A DNA stretch of 64,000 bases from Lumbricus rubellus (GCA_945859605.1 OX243827.1:6160619-6224618), one strand, 5' to 3'. Shown: positions 11,908-55,330, counted from the stretch's first letter. Translations and numbers: made by a program. The notes: generated from the letters alone by a model not told the origin.

Positions 11908-13057
11908 TACGACTGCGACTAGGACTACTACGGTACTACAATTGAGTTAGTTTAACTTAGTTAAAATATTAATCGGCCAAGTCTTGCGACGACAAGCATT
12001 ATTTTCTTCTCGATGCTGTGTTGAGTTCGCATTTTCTAAAATAAATAGGATAAAGACAGCTAACAAACAACTCCAGCAAAAATAGAAACTGAATGAGTTA
12101 TTGAATAGTTGCTGTTACGAAATACGAATGAATTAAGCAAGTGAGTTGGAGTAGTCGTCAAAGAAAACAAATTGAATATGAAAGGAAGACATAGTTTCTA
12201 GAACAACACGATCGTTTCTGCTTTCGAACTGCATCTGTCCGATGCTTTGGTCTCAATTCAAAGGCACCCTTTCACTGTTCACTTCAACACATGTTAAATT
12301 CTGATGTAACATGGCCCGGAGCATGGAAACCAAGTCAGAACATAACCTCGATAAAATGCAGTCGTGTTCTAAGGCGAAATTTAGTATGACCGTCGTATAG
12401 TCTATAACATAGTTTGGGAACCACTGGTAGGCTATAGTCTACATTCTCTATAATGTAGATTGTAGAGAAATTGGTTGCCATGCACATGATGAAAGTCGCG
12501 CCTTTCACCGCTACTTTTACAGGCGGTGTCAGAATGAGTGTATCAGTAAGTAAATACTTCTATATAATTATATCTAAAAGTGTGTTATCATCGTCAATAA
12601 TTAACGTTTAAACGGTACTTATCTATTCGTTTATGTATGTGCCAATAGCTTAACAAATACCACAACAATTGATTTGCATTTCAGCCCTATTTCCTTCTAT
12701 CGCTTTCCTTTTCTGTCTCTATAATATTATATCGCCTGAAACAACTACACTTTCTGCCATCTTGATAAAAAAAATTCATGTACAGTGTTGACTCAGGTTT
12801 AGCGGGATCACTTCCTTTCTGGCACGGATCTCCTCATTACTTACATGTACGTGCTAGTTGATATCGCTTCTAATTCTCATTGTACACTGACATTATTTTT
12901 GTTATTAGCCTATATATGTCGCTGAGATACACATTTTCGTGTTGATCTTTCTGAATAAACAATTTTGAATTGAATAGAATTGAATTGAATAATATTACAA
13001 GTGAAGTCAGTTGATGTCTCCTCATCCAGCGACAGATGGCGTTTTGTACGACACCTT
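11908..13057. other. Intergenic stretch downstream of gene A
   Basis: No gene is seen. An (AATTG)n-like patch lies near 12965-12990. This region should hold the 3' UTR and polyadenylation site of gene A on the minus strand. I did not find a clear canonical AATAAA close to the stop. Confidence 0.4.
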
Positions 13058-42792
<29,735 letters not shown>

Positions 42793-42910
42793 CGTTGACT
42801 GTAGACCAAAACGAATGCTGTGTGAACGTTGAGAGCTTCTGATGTGGAAGAAGGATCGAGATTCAGACGTCATCTGCAGTCAACGCTTCTCTCTGGTCTG
42901 CTGCTGTCGC

Positions 42911-42919
42911 TTATAAATA
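42911..42919 (-). promoter_or_regulatory. TATA box of Kazal gene A
   Basis: TATTTATAA on the minus strand lies about 120 bases before the preferred ATG. The same nonamer precedes gene B, and the DNA around it is conserved between the two genes. Confidence 0.6.
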
Positions 42920-43135
42920 GCCTTCCAGTTTAATCAGAATTAGACATCTTCCGTAATTGATCACCACTTAAATGACAAATATTGTGGACCAGAATGTAAA
43001 TATTATAATCATTGTGATTATAGTGATGAATCTTGCAATTTGTTGCGAGTCAGTAGAAACAAATATTCTGGCAATTTTTGGCAATTTGAACCGGGCGTGT
43101 GATGTATGGACAGAGGAAGTACTGTTAAGTTGTTT
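42920..43135 (-). promoter_or_regulatory. Upstream region of gene A conserved with gene B
   Basis: Words such as TAATTGATCACCACTTA and TTGAACCGGGCGT recur in the same order before gene B (50190-50410). This shows duplication of promoter with gene, possibly with retained regulatory sites. Confidence 0.5.
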
Positions 43136-43264
43136 TTCCATTTTGTATGACCAGCTCTCTATTTACTTACTGACGACCGTTTATTCCGCGGGTCCCAGAC
43201 TCTCAGTAGACTCGACTAGCAAGTAAGGAAGCAAGCATGGAGCTAAATAGAAGAACGAAGAGAG

Positions 43265-43335
43265 GTGAAACAGGTGGAAGGGAGAAAGAGGAAGAGGAAG
43301 ACGAAGATGACGACGACGACAAAGAATAAGAAGAC

Positions 43336-43367
<32 letters not shown>

Positions 43368-43485
43368 AGAAGAAGAAGAAGAAGAAGAAGAAGAAGACGA
43401 AGAAGAAGAGGAGGAGGAGGACGAGGGGGACGAGGAGATGGAAGATGAGGAAGAAGAAGAAAATGAAGAAGAAGAGAAGCCTTAA
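43265..43485. repeat. (GAA)n/(GAC)n purine-rich repeat
   Basis: About 220 bases of AAG, GAC and GAG triplets; Lys/Glu- or Leu/Pro-rich frames are artefacts. Confidence 0.95.
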
Positions 43486-44702
43486 TTTGCATGTATTACA
43501 AACTAAGATTTAATAGGTGTTGCTTCACGTTCCAGTTTAGTATAATAAATTATAAATAATATGACAGCCTACTTTCCGGAATTTAATTCTGTCTGATCGA
43601 AACGACGCGAAATACGGGTTGAATTTGTTGTGATTGACTTCACCTACGATGACTTGTTCATAAATTAAATTTGATGAGAAAAAGAGATGCGCCTTCTGTT
43701 CCGTTTACATATTCTTTCATAATTTGGCAAAGAGTGAACCGCAACTTACAGAAGTGATCGGGACTTTAGTAGCCTACCAAAACCAAAGGGGAAAATCTGT
43801 CAGCACTGACTTCATAATTCAAGAAAAAATCGCTTCGAACACAATAAAAAGATGTGAAATCTGCAACTGTTAAAATGAAAAGGTTTTATTCAAATAATCT
43901 ATAGGTCTGATAATACCATGTAATAAAATAATGCATGTTCATAGTCGTTATACCTTTCAGGTATCCTCAGAGGGTCTCTGAATTTCAGGACTGATTGTTG
44001 AAGAGCAAACACATAAATCTCACCGGTCACTGATTTACGACCAATTCTAATTCTGATGGAAACACAATAACGGAATGATAATATACATAATTATCATCAT
44101 CATCATCATACTTGAACATCGAGTCCTTTGACCGAATTAATCTGCAATAAAATTGGTCTTCAATAATTTCTATGCTTATTAGATAGTAATGACTTTATGC
44201 CGTTTTAATAATTCAGTTATCGCCTATTATTATCCGAGTCATTACAACATATTGAAACAACTGTGAATTAAGGCTCATCAACGATTTATAGCCTTGTTTG
44301 GAAATTGGTGTCCGAGTTCTACCCTCTTCCCTCGCCTTCTCCCTCCTCCTCCTCAGCCTTGTCGTTCTCGTTCTCCACCCCAGGCACCAGCATTCCGGAT
44401 ATATTATTATTCTGGATTAAGAGTCAGTTACATTATTTGCAACATGTCCTTGAAATCTTCATCAGTCGCATGAACTTATAGGCCTGCTTGTCTATCAGCT
44501 GCATGGGATATGGAAACAATTATTTGGAAGTCTACATGTAGGTCTAATTCAGACTTTCTCGTTAGGCATTAGGCAACAATCAGTAATTTAATATGTAAAT
44601 TTTCTATCTACATCCAGCGATAAAATTTCATTATTTGAATTCGTTAATGAACAAAATGTGGACCTCTGTGTAAACATCATTGTATTCGTTCACTAATGTA
44701 TT

Positions 44703-44703
<1 letters not shown>
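43486..44703. other. Intergenic stretch, no gene recognised
   Basis: AT-rich DNA upstream of gene A with a short (ATC)n run near 44092-44110. No open frame of note. Confidence 0.45.
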
Positions 44704-44734
<31 letters not shown>

Positions 44735-44995
44735 GGTTTTCTTCCCGAAGGCAGGTTCATAGGCTTTTACGCCCCTGGGAATGATATGAGTGAGGTGGTT
44801 TCCCGTTGCCTTCCCCACAGACAATGATGGGTAAGCAACTTGCCCAAGGTCGCTCCGCAGCAGCTTGCGCCACCGCGTCCTATGCGTGCTAGCCCGAGAT
44901 ATCTAAATCTCTGAGTGTCAACTCTCAACCAGGGGCTTGAACCGCAGTCCGTTGTATCCAACAGACGAATGCCGCTCTCGCTTACCGGTGTAGCT
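44704..44995 (-). mobile_element. tRNA-derived SINE with (ATC)n tail
   Basis: On the minus strand it has an A-box-like TAAGCGAGAGCGG and a B box GGTTCAAGCCC. The CCTTGGGCAAGTTGCTTACC core resembles the SINE at 3025-3240. It ends in a (ATC)n/(CAT)n run at 44704-44740. Confidence 0.75.
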
Positions 44996-46718
44996 AAGTA
45001 TAGACCAGTAATGTATTATGGAAACCTGTTAATGCAAATGTTTGTAGATCAAAAGATCAGAATAATCATTGCGAGATATTGTGAAACTATTTCAGCATTG
45101 GCCAGGCTTCATTACTTCACTAGCTGGGGTAGGTTACCCGGCGTTGCCAGAGAAATTTAGGATTCGCCCCGCTCCCTGCCAATTCCATACTTGCCAAAAG
45201 AAGTTTTCTTATGCGAATGCTGTATAACTTTGCATAAATGTTTTCTATTATTTATTTCCTCTGTAAACTACTGTGCGTTTGCTGGTGGTCTATTGAAGAA
45301 TATTCTTACTTACTTACTTACTTACGTCCTACATGGGTGCGCTCTTATCAACTTAGGTCTGTTAAACCAGCAGTTTGTCGATGACACATCGGCATATAAT
45401 AGCATATGCACTGTAGCAATTGTTGCAAATTTCTGTCCAAGGTAACGGTCTCTGTTGTCATAGGCTGGTCAAATCGGATCCATCCATCCAATTGGGACTG
45501 CCCTCTCCAAGCAAGAAGCGGTCTGTGGTCCACTCACGGATTGATTTCACGAGAGACTGTTTTCAGTTTAATCGAATACTGAAGACTGTTTTTCCGCAGG
45601 CTACCAGGTGGGTCGGAGGATCCGCTGGACAGAGAACTTGAAGGGGGTTCGACATAAATTATGATTTTTCAATTAAAAGGGCAATGGTACATGTAAGTGC
45701 CATTCATTCAAGTAGAGAGGATTTTTATTGCAAGGGTAGTAAGGAAGAGTGAAGAGAGTGAAGAGAGGATGGAATAACATCAACAGTTGCCCAAATCCTA
45801 TAGCACCTCAGTGTTTCTCTATAAAATAGTTAATCATGTTTGACTGCGTTCACATCACACATTCTGTTTAAAAGAATTGGTAACGCCTGTTTGTCTCTCA
45901 TCCCCCTGAGCCCAAATTGGGCCGGGTTTTAAGTACAGTATCACCTGGGTCGGTGGGTAGGAGTGACGCGAGATTGAATTGATCATAAAACACCTCGCAG
46001 TCTGACTGTGTAATACCAAGTTGTCACGTGATAGGCCAAATTTGTTTTTTGACAATTTTTTCTATTTGAACCACTGAAAGATTAAATTATTGTTGCACGC
46101 AGATTAGGCTGCAGGGTAGGAGTGTTTACATGCATATGCAAATGTCAAGCAAACTTGTCATTAGACAAAAGCAGGGGTGGAAGCATTATGGAATCAAGCA
46201 ATGTTAGCCTATTTATTTAGTGCCTCTAAGTATTCTTAAGTGTTTTAAATGTTCTAAGAGCTCTCAAACCAAACCAAACAAAGTTAGCTAGTAGGAATAA
46301 ACATTTAGTGTTATTGTTCAAAACGAAGCAAGCAGCAGAAAGAAATTAATCTGCGACAATAAAATAAAAACACGGAGAAGTGGCTTTTTCAACTTCTTTT
46401 CATCTGGGGTATGCAATTAATACGGGTATACTTTATTTTGTGACACCGGCAATATTGAGTCTTCAAAAGATTTAGGTTCTACATTCATTCCAGGAGAGAT
46501 TACGAGAGATGAGGGGAGACCTAGGCTAATACACAGATTGTGCTCTATTGAATCTTTAAATAATTATTTATCAGTGTAATAAAATTATCTTCGTTCAATA
46601 TATGCACTCAATAGTTAAAAAAGACAGTGGGTGACTATGACTATTAATAGGAAATTAGTCAATCATTGATCTATCTTTGTGGCAAGCATCATGTATTCTT
46701 CTTCTCGATGTTGCAGGC
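44996..46718. other. Intergenic stretch between genes A and B
   Basis: This holds a (TTAC)n run at about 45305-45325, possibly the tail of a degraded retroelement, and no open frame I can support. The gene B 3' UTR should lie at its right end. Confidence 0.4.
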
Positions 46719-49700
46719 TTATTCACACGACTCCAACTGTGTCGAATCCGCTCCTCTGAAATAGTTGCACAACATGAAAACAGTAAATATTATTAGTCTT
46801 CAAATTTCTAGTGCGGTGATTATTGATGTCCTCTTCCGCCGAGGTTAGGTCGGAAGCGCAACTCAGTAATAGGCCTAACATGAACATGCGCTATATATAT
46901 AGGATTCCTCGTAATGAATGAATGAATGAATGAATGAATGAATGAATGGAATGAATGAATGAATGAATGAATGAATGCATATGTACACAGTTATCCACAG
47001 TTAGCTTAATGTAGCGACTTCACTAAGTAGTAAGTACTTCACAAAAGCGTTTTCTTTGCGTCTATCGTCATTGATGGAATTTATTATCAACCATAGGTTG
47101 ATCAATGATCAGTAGCAAATAATTATTATTCTCAGATAACTCTAGAGTCTAAACACGCTTATCAATGTAAAGCTGTAAACTATTATTGAAGTGCATTTGT
47201 AGCGTTTACTATTATGATATCGAATCAGCAGCTTGTGAACTTACAGGCATATGGCGAAGCAGCTGTTGACATACTTAGTGCTAGTGATGACATGACACAC
47301 TGGGTCGTAGTCGTTGGAACAGGCGCAGGCATCATAACAGGCGCCGATCACATAGTCGGTAATGTTTCTACATCATCATCATCATCAGCAGCAGCATTAT
47401 ATTCGTTTGTCATCAGTATCATTATCATCGCAATAATCATATTCGTCATCAACAAAGACAACGACATCATCGTTTTCATCAAAGTCAACACGTCGGCCTA
47501 ATCATCAAATTTGATTGTTGAATAAACGAAATCCATTTAATGGATAACTAAACAAAATAGATATAGGCCTACAGGCAAGCAGTGAATTGATACCATGTAA
47601 GCAAATAGCATAAAAATACGAACATGAACAAATTAGGCTATAGTCAAATTTGAAATAATTAAGTTTAAGCCCCGCGTAAGTAGGCTATATCGGATCTTTT
47701 TTAACTTTGGAAACTTATGCATTCGTAAGTGCAGAAAATGAGAAATAAAAATAAAACAGAGCAAATGCATAAATAAATCTGAAAATGATTAATTAAGTAC
47801 TGTATGATGTTGTTGTGTTAGGAATGATACTGTACCCGCATCGTTGAGCGCAGTCTGGGTTGTCGTATGTCACTCCATCACTTCCACACACTCTCAACAG
47901 AACTCTGTTACACGCGCAGTCAGATGACGTTGTTGCAAGACGACGCTTCTGCTTCGCTACACATGGACTCTCCTTCACCACTTGCACTTTGCTGCACAAC
48001 GAAGACCAGATCAGTCACATCGTTTGTTCGCATGGGTCTCCTATCTATCTACCGATTTGATTAGCCACAATTATTTCTAGATCCTTTGCCAGAAATCAGT
48101 TGAGCTACAACATTATTTATTGAAATAATCTTCCAGATGTTTCCTTAGATTAGTTGAGCTTATCTTTCTATCAATTTATTTACTCAAACCGGCTTATTAG
48201 TTTATTAATTGTTTAAAAGAGGTCCAACATGTGCACACAAATTCGACTTCTTTAATAGAAAGCATCTCCCTGTAGAGTTTTAAAATGAAACGTAGGCCTA
48301 AATAGAAACTGTTATGATTGGTATGACAATATAAATTCAAAGATTGAAGACGCCCAAGTTCGGGTCTTGGCTCCATTCTCAATTTACTCTTTTATCTTAT
48401 TAGACCTACTTAATGTAATGCAACTTTTTGTTTCATTGGCACTGCCATAGGCTACATGAAGTGGAAATGATATCATCATGAAATATAGCCTACTCCTATG
48501 GGCCACGGAATCGTTCCATAAATTAATGGCTCGGAATCTGTCCAGTTCTGGGAACTCCTTAACATGGCAAAAACTTAAAATGCCGAATCTGATGCAGCAC
48601 TTTTATGTTGTTATACTGAAAGCAATAGTAGATATCACGTGTGTAGGCTAATCTTTATCAAAATAATGTTGCCTTTGAAAATCATTGCGCATTGAAACGA
48701 TCAGCTGTCTTTTAATATAATTATGAGAAGGATATTCTGTATGGCATAAGGAACTTAGTTGCTTTGTGGGCCACAAGTGCACAGGCTTTCCGTTGCCTAA
48801 AACCAACTTTTTCTCTTAGGCTCTCGCACTGTGATATGCGCTTCATAAATGTATAGATACAATGCAATAAAGTACCTGCATCTGGCCAGACACGGATTGC
48901 TGTAAGTGACTCCATCCGATCCACACACCTCTTTGTACTCAGATGTACACAGACATGGCTTTTCACCTGCCACCCGGCCTCTAACAGCTACAGTGTAAAC
49001 ATCACACAAGCGCAACTCATTTAGTCATTTCTGAATACGATTTGCCAATAAGTAGGCTATAAATATTATCTTTGTGCAAGAATCACCAGCGGTCAAATTC
49101 ATTGCTAGCCTATCTGGATATTATTTTATTCCTAATTTTACTTAACTAATTTTAAAATAATTATTGGTTTTTATTATTTGACAACTGACATGAGCAAATT
49201 GTGGTTAAAAGACATAACGTGAACGGCTTATAATGAGTCATTACATTTAGGGCCTATTGAATTTGAGTATTTGGCAGCCAAGCAAAAACTGCTGCATCAA
49301 GTCCTACTGTTCACATCATCAACTCTATTTTGCAATGAAAGGCTGAGTCGACATTTTTTGGGTTGGAAACGATCCCCGTCCGTTCTTCGCGCCAGAGTGC
49401 CACCATTACCTCAAACCCATCCCCTAGGCGACGTTTTGTACACAACTAATTTGATCGCGACTGGTGTGGCAGCGTCATTGTAGGTAATAAAGGCAGTAGA
49501 TCTATTTGGCGTTTATGAACAAGCACACCTGCATTTCGTACAAACCCACATTCATGCATTTGCAAATAAACAAATAACAAGATTTAATTCGATTACATAC
49601 ATACATGTACATGCATAGCTTATATACAATACATGCATACGCATACGCACACAAGATTTAATCCGACTTAGCACAACTATGACACAACTATATCTTCCCA

Positions 49701-50069
49701 TCGTTGTGTTGCTATCCATATGTTTTACCCGATCCTGAAAATGTCTCAATCACTCGTATTGAGTTGAACATTCAATTTACAAACTAGTGCAAAACAGATC
49801 ACGGGCTAATACTATAGCCCAATATTGCAGATAGTCAAGAACAGATATGCAAAAATTATGATGCGACAATAGTTCAAGAGGACATTAGTTGCAATAGCTT
49901 AGAACTTTAGAGAATCATTATTATTGCCAGGCAATTCGTTACAGAACCACCGTCAATGAATTAACATACATTTTGTTGTTATACATGCAGACATTAAATG
50001 TGAAATAAAAGACTTACATCCAATGGCGACCACCACAAGTAGCAACAGAAAACCAATGACTTCCATCAT
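46719..50069 (-). CDS. Gene B: secreted three-domain Kazal inhibitor
   Basis: Five exons: 50018-50069, 48876-48987, 47836-47991, 47245-47367 and 46719-46755, in total 480 bases, 159 residues plus stop. Exon 1 gives MMEVIGFLLLLVVVAIG and ends in phase 1; later junctions are phase 2. Domain 1 opens CLCTSEYKEVC, domain 2 CACNRVLLRVC and domain 3 CACSNDYDPVC. The last exon, LGADSTQLESCE, supplies Cys6 of domain 3. Exon 2 (112 bases) and the last exon (37) have the same lengths as in gene A. P1 residues are Ser, Arg and Asn, so domain 2 may inhibit trypsin-like enzymes. Domain 3 has lost the usual GxDGxTY segment and both domains 2 and 3 have one extra residue between Cys3 and Cys4. An upstream in-frame ATG at 50156 lies too close to the TATA box to be transcribed. 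Confidence 0.87.
46911..46978. repeat. (GAAT)n microsatellite
   Basis: About 16 AATG units with one interruption. It lies in intron 4 of gene B. Confidence 0.95.
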
Positions 50070-50164
50070 CGAATGCAAACCAAAACGAATATTATGAAAT
50101 CTGGATGTAAATCCAAGCTTCGTCTGCCAACCGAAGCCTGCATCATTCGGCTGCATGCAGTCGA

Positions 50165-50173
50165 TTATAAATA
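50165..50173 (-). promoter_or_regulatory. TATA box of Kazal gene B
   Basis: TATTTATAA on the minus strand, the same nonamer as gene A, about 95 bases before the start codon. Confidence 0.6.
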
Positions 50174-51501
50174 ATGTTGCCCAGGGTAATCGGAATTCAG
50201 CATCTTCAGTAATCGATCAACACTTATATAGCAGATGTGTGTAAGTAAGTACTGTACATGCATGTATTGTATGTATTGTATGTATGTATGTATGTATAAT
50301 TAATTATCACACTTCGAGGATGAAGATTGTAGAAAAACATTTCATGGCAATTATTGGTTTTCTAAATTGAACCGGGCGTTATGATTTATGTTTGCAGAGG
50401 AATCCGAGTAAGCTGCTGTTCACTATTCAGCTGTAAACACAACAACAGAATATTAACAATTGTTCTATCATTTATACGTGAACATTGAACCCGTCGTCCG
50501 AATTTGTGTGGAATCAAGTTGGCCTTGAATACTATAAGATGCAGAGGATTGTTGGAATTTAGACTATGATGACTTTATGCCATTTTCATTAAGCCATAGC
50601 TAAATTAAATATGATTTTACAATTGAAATGTATTATGCAATTTTAATTGACGCCTGAGTTTTGCAACAATAAGCTGTCAAACTGATTCTATCGCATGTTG
50701 TTTTCTAGTTGATAAACTGTAACTCCGACTGTTCATACATAAACCATGTATTGCGCAGGAATAATATACCATCAATTTAATAAATGACTTCAAATTGTGA
50801 TTATTTGAACCAGCAATTTTTCAGTAAATTATTGAAGTGTTCGTCTATAAATATGATGAATAATTACAGCTGCACATGTCAGATTATATCTCTGTAGGCC
50901 TATAGAAAAACAGTTTTGAAAAAGATTCATTTGCTGGAGCAGATATAAAAGCTGATTTTCCCTTGAAACGCGAAACATATCGAACAACTTGAACAATAAC
51001 TTCGCACAAAATTTGACATTTTGCAATAACGTTCTTACATTTGCTTTTCTCTTGTTTCAGTTTAACGTCAGGGAAACAAGCATCGACTAAAAAAACTCTT
51101 CATTTTCAAACTCAACTCGTAAGGAATAATAAGAAGCAATGTTCTTATTTACAGTCCCGGCTGTTCATGCGCACTACTGCATATTCTATGCAAAGACAGC
51201 ACCTGGGTTAATAGAAGTAAGTAAACGTCACGATCAGTTGCTGGCGATGTTCATTGCGGAAGATGGTTGCTTATAGGCTATGGTTGCCTATTTGATTAGG
51301 TTAGGCTAACTGTCGCTTATTTGGCTAATGACTAAAATATAAGTAAAATAATTGTTAAAACTTTCATTTTAACTACAACATTATCTTCTAAGTTAAACCT
51401 CTGCCTTAATAAAAAATTTAGCTTGAAGTGAACAACTTTAGCTTTTAGTTAGTTTCTGCTGATCATGCATTGCCTAAACGAAGACGTCTTTTCCATGATC
51501 A

Positions 51502-53732
51502 TTAGCCTACGATACGACGACGTATGAGTCGAATCGCCTGCAGCTCACATGGACCATCGCTAGCCACAGCAACGTTTCTGAAAGTCAACAAGCAATAATA
51601 TTATACACTATGTAGAATACAAAATAATGTATGCCTACTAGATTTTATATAGCAACCGCATAATTATCATGGCCTCCTCTATGTTCATTTTGTGTCTAGA
51701 AGTCCAAATAGTTCTGACGTGTGTCGGACGATGATATGCCGCAACTTGGATTAAATTTCTTAGTGGCAAAATGTCGTTTTTTCCGATTTGAATAGAATGT
51801 GTTGCTGTCTGCAGGTCCCTGCAGTTATCATAGCCTACTTATGAAATGAGAACCGAATTCAAAATTGAAGCTATATGAACGCTTTCTTGCAATTCTTGAT
51901 ATGCGCTATGTGTTATTGTGCAAGGCTACTTGAAGAAATATTCTGGAAGAAAAAAGGCTTCTACCATAAGAACTGAAGGATATTTTCACGCTACGATTCT
52001 GGAAGTCTAGCGAAATAACCATCAGGCCATCAGATCATAATTATAAGTTTTGCAAAACATTTCGAGACTTAGGCCTATAATCACTAAAGTTTATGGTGTA
52101 ATTGTCTGTCACTTTAATTAGCCATCCACACGGACACTTGGTCCAGTTAGTCTGTTAGGAAGACGAACGAGTGGTCGAAGGACGATCGTCAAGGCGCGAC
52201 ATTTTGGGCAGACGGCTGAGTCGCCGACAACATTTTCCATTTTCGATGCTATTTATTGATATTTCATAAATATTGGGGGAACATGCGCATGGACGGTAAC
52301 CACAAACATGGGGGGCGTCCCATGTACCCCATAAGTCTCGGCCCATGTAATCAGCCTACGTAGAGTGATCTCTTTGTAGACTATAATACCTGCAGAAGGC
52401 CTGGCATGGATTGCTGTATGTGACTCCATCTCTGCCGCAGACAGGCCACGAGATTGTTGGACAATGGCATTCTGTTCGATATTGGGACGCACCAACTTCT
52501 GGTCCGCACTGCTCCTCATGAGCCACCGACACTCCGCTGTAAGCGAAAACTCAAAACAATCAGAATAAATACTAATTAATTAAACAAAAACTCAAAACAA
52601 TCAGTAAATACTAATTAACTACCGGTACGGTATTGATTCGATTTCTTCGCATGGACTTTCCAGTTCCGTCGAATCGAATCAATTTGATTGTTCCATGTAT
52701 TTCTTTGTTTAACCGAATAGAAAGTTAATCTTTTCCGTTGTTGTTGAATGCATTTCGTCTCTACCCCCCGTCATTTATTCTAAATAGACCTATAAAATTA
52801 TCATAAACTTATAGTTTATTTAGAATAAATGACGAAGTTATAATTATTTGCTTGCACCTAATAGCTTATTTAAAATTTATGCTCGACTCTTAGGTGTGAT
52901 TTTATTCGGATCAAATAACACATCTGAAGCTACCTGAATATGAGTTCGCCTACTTACTTTGCCACCCCTCACCTCCTTATGTTCTTAGAGTTGGATCGGA
53001 TCATACTTACGCGCATAGAGCTTCACAAGAGTTTGCGTAGGTGATTCCGTCATGTCCACAAACAGGTTTCTGTAGCGGTTGACAGACGCAAGACCGAGCG
53101 TCGACTGCGCGAGATGTCTGATGGAAGACTAAAACGAGTTATAAGCAGAATTTATTATCACTTGAAACTATATTATCAGGAAACTCTTTGCCTTCATACT
53201 TCACAGACAAATACCGCACTTAGACATCCAACCAATCTCTCTTCTACGGCAGATTCCGTCTAGTGAAAAAGTAGATCCGATATATTATTATGAATAGATA
53301 AGAAAAATCTAGTTTGCTATATTTGCTCGAATCAACGAATGATCAAAGACACGACCCTTGAAGTGTTTAGCAAATTCATCTTCATGTACATCCTAAAAAT
53401 GCCCCACTGTGTCTGTTGGACGAGATTTCTCTTCATCTTTCAACATTTCTTTCGTCAGAGGTCAGCCGCAAAACCCAAAACTACGAATATAATTATAATA
53501 AATTAAAGATAAATGGAAAGACATACAACATTTTTATTGTGCTGGCCAACCGTTAAACCGCAACTTTAGGATTTGCTGTACGGTGTCATAAAGGTAGACC
53601 TCCGAGTTGGCCAGCAAAGCGCCAACAACACAATCTATTTAATCTAAAAGAAAATCACACGAAAGAAAAAGGAAAGAAAGGCAGCTTACGTAGTACAAAG
53701 ATTGCGAGGAGAATGACGAGAATAGAATCCAT
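51502..53732 (-). CDS. Gene C: secreted two-domain Kazal inhibitor
   Basis: Four exons: 53690-53732, 53011-53128, 52390-52536 and 51502-51577, in total 384 bases, 127 residues plus stop. Exon 1 encodes [14 protein letters not shown] and exon 2 completes the signal region ([11 protein letters not shown]) before domain 1 ([18 protein letters not shown]). Exon 3 closes domain 1 (SVAHEEQC) and opens domain 2 ([18 protein letters not shown]). Exon 4 closes domain 2 (VAVASDGPC) and adds a basic tail LIRRRIVG. Phases are 1, 2 and 2, as in the sister genes. P1 residues are Pro and Thr, unusual for strong inhibition. The last exon resembles that of gene A (NVRVVNDDGPC). The acceptor before TCTTCCATCAG was chosen because only it keeps phase. 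Confidence 0.85.
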
Positions 53733-53777
53733 AATTATTATAAGATCTCCTGTCAGATTTGATGAATTTATTCAGTC

Positions 53778-53787
53778 ATAAATAACA
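53778..53787 (-). promoter_or_regulatory. Possible TATA box of Kazal gene C
   Basis: GTTATTTATG on the minus strand lies about 46 bases before the ATG. It is weaker and closer than in the other genes. Confidence 0.3.
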
Positions 53788-53799
53788 AAGACTTAAGGG

Positions 53800-54900
53800 T
53801 GTACTCTAAACTCTCCACGTTTACATAGAAGATATCAAATGCAATAATTTATATACAACACGGCTACATTGCAAACATGCACTGCTGCATGATGCTTGAA
53901 TACATCATACATCGTCAGTGGTGAGTCCTCAGTGTATGACTGTATATGTGTATAGGATATACGTGACCCATTCCAATGGCGTTTGGTACTCTTTCAAATT
54001 GCCTCATCATATCCTGTTCATCAGACTGAATAAGTAGAAATTCAGTCGTATGCTTCACAGTAACGCCAATTATTATTATTAGACACATTCCAACAGAGCT
54101 GCAGACGGCAATTTAATGTTGCAGCTACTTTGATGTCTGCGAATTCAATTAGCGCTAAATGATCTCTAATACGACTTCTATGTAATAATAATTATACTGA
54201 ATGGTGAATACTCCTCGTCAAATTATTCGCATTGATCTATGTTAAGTAGGTTAACATCTATTGTAGAGTGTAGACTCACTGACATGTAACATTGTTAACC
54301 TTAAAAAGACAGAGATTGCTTTACTTGTCAGTTTCCTGAACGCTACATTACACGCCAAAATACTCGGACCTCCATTTATTATATACACAACATGTATTAC
54401 ATGACGGTATATTATCCACCCCTCCCTTTCAAGAAAAGCCCCCAACGCATGGCCAAGACAATTATCAATTGATATTATAGATTGATTTTATTTTAAACGA
54501 TTCAACAAATTAACTTTATGAAATGCTGAAGCACGATTGCTAATTAGCTATTAATTTACAAATGAACTTAACCAGAAAGAAGAAAGCAATTCGTTTCTAA
54601 AAATTTAAATAATCTGTTAATCATTTTGGTTATTAGTTTTAGACTTTTAGTCTTTAGATGGTGGTGATGATGTTTCATAAAAACTCAGTCCATCATAGAC
54701 AAAGCAATTCTTCCTCTCAAATATTAAAATTATTAATTCATTATTCATTTGATACTTTAAAAATAAATTCAGCCAGAAAAAGCAAATCAATTTCTTTTAC
54801 AAATTATTCAATTTTGTCCTGTCATCAGATGGCTAAGTCAGCAATAAATCTCCAGAAACGATGGACAATGGCCTCACCCTTCACAGGTACAGAGGAGGGA
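53800..54900. other. Upstream of gene C, no gene recognised
   Basis: AT-rich DNA. The 141-codon frame at 54658-55083 runs into a CTGT repeat and shows no recognisable domain. Confidence 0.4.
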
Positions 54901-54917
54901 CCACTCAGGCCTATCTG

Positions 54918-55036
54918 TCTCTGTCTCTCTCTCTGTCCCTCTGTCTCTTTCTGTCTGTATGTCTCTCTCTCTTTCTGTCTGTGTGCCTGTGTGTATGTGT
55001 GCCTGTGTGTGTGTCTGTCTGTCTGTCTGTCTGTCG

Positions 55037-55073
<37 letters not shown>

Positions 55074-55078
55074 ACTCT
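54918..55078. repeat. (CTGT)n/(CT)n repeat
   Basis: CTGTCTCT, TGTG and CTGT arrays; Cys/Leu/Ser-rich frames on both strands are artefacts. Confidence 0.95.
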
Positions 55079-55261
55079 GTTGATGCACTCGAAGAGCGAC
55101 ATGCGTTGTTTCGTCGTTTACAACGTATAATACGGTACAAAAAAGATCGAGTATGTGACTGCAGAGAGGATTAAAGGAAAAAAGACTTCGAAGCCTTTAA
55201 GACCATCTTGCCTCACCGTGATTGGCAGTTGCCGCGTCACATGACAGATGACAATACATGT

Positions 55262-55330
55262 ACATGGACATGGACATGGACGACACGGTAGCCGATTAGT
55301 TAGAGCGCAAGTCTGGTAACAACTGAGAGT
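55262..55330 (+). other. tRNA-like head, possible SINE fragment
   Basis: CACGGTAGCCGATTAGTTAG followed by AGCGCAAGTCTGG resembles the A-box half of a tRNA-derived SINE, but no B box follows in place. Confidence 0.3.

Noticed and set aside
11949..12030. Possible last exon reading KCELNTASRRK and stop on the minus strand
   Set aside because: Cys5 to Cys6 spacing would be far too short, and 13058-13094 is a perfect last exon for gene A.
43181..43513. Poly-Lys and poly-Leu frames
   Set aside because: They are products of the GAA repeat.
49953..50156. Gene B start at the upstream ATG 50156
   Set aside because: It lies only about ten bases from the TATA box, upstream of the expected transcription start; the later MM start gives a clean signal peptide.
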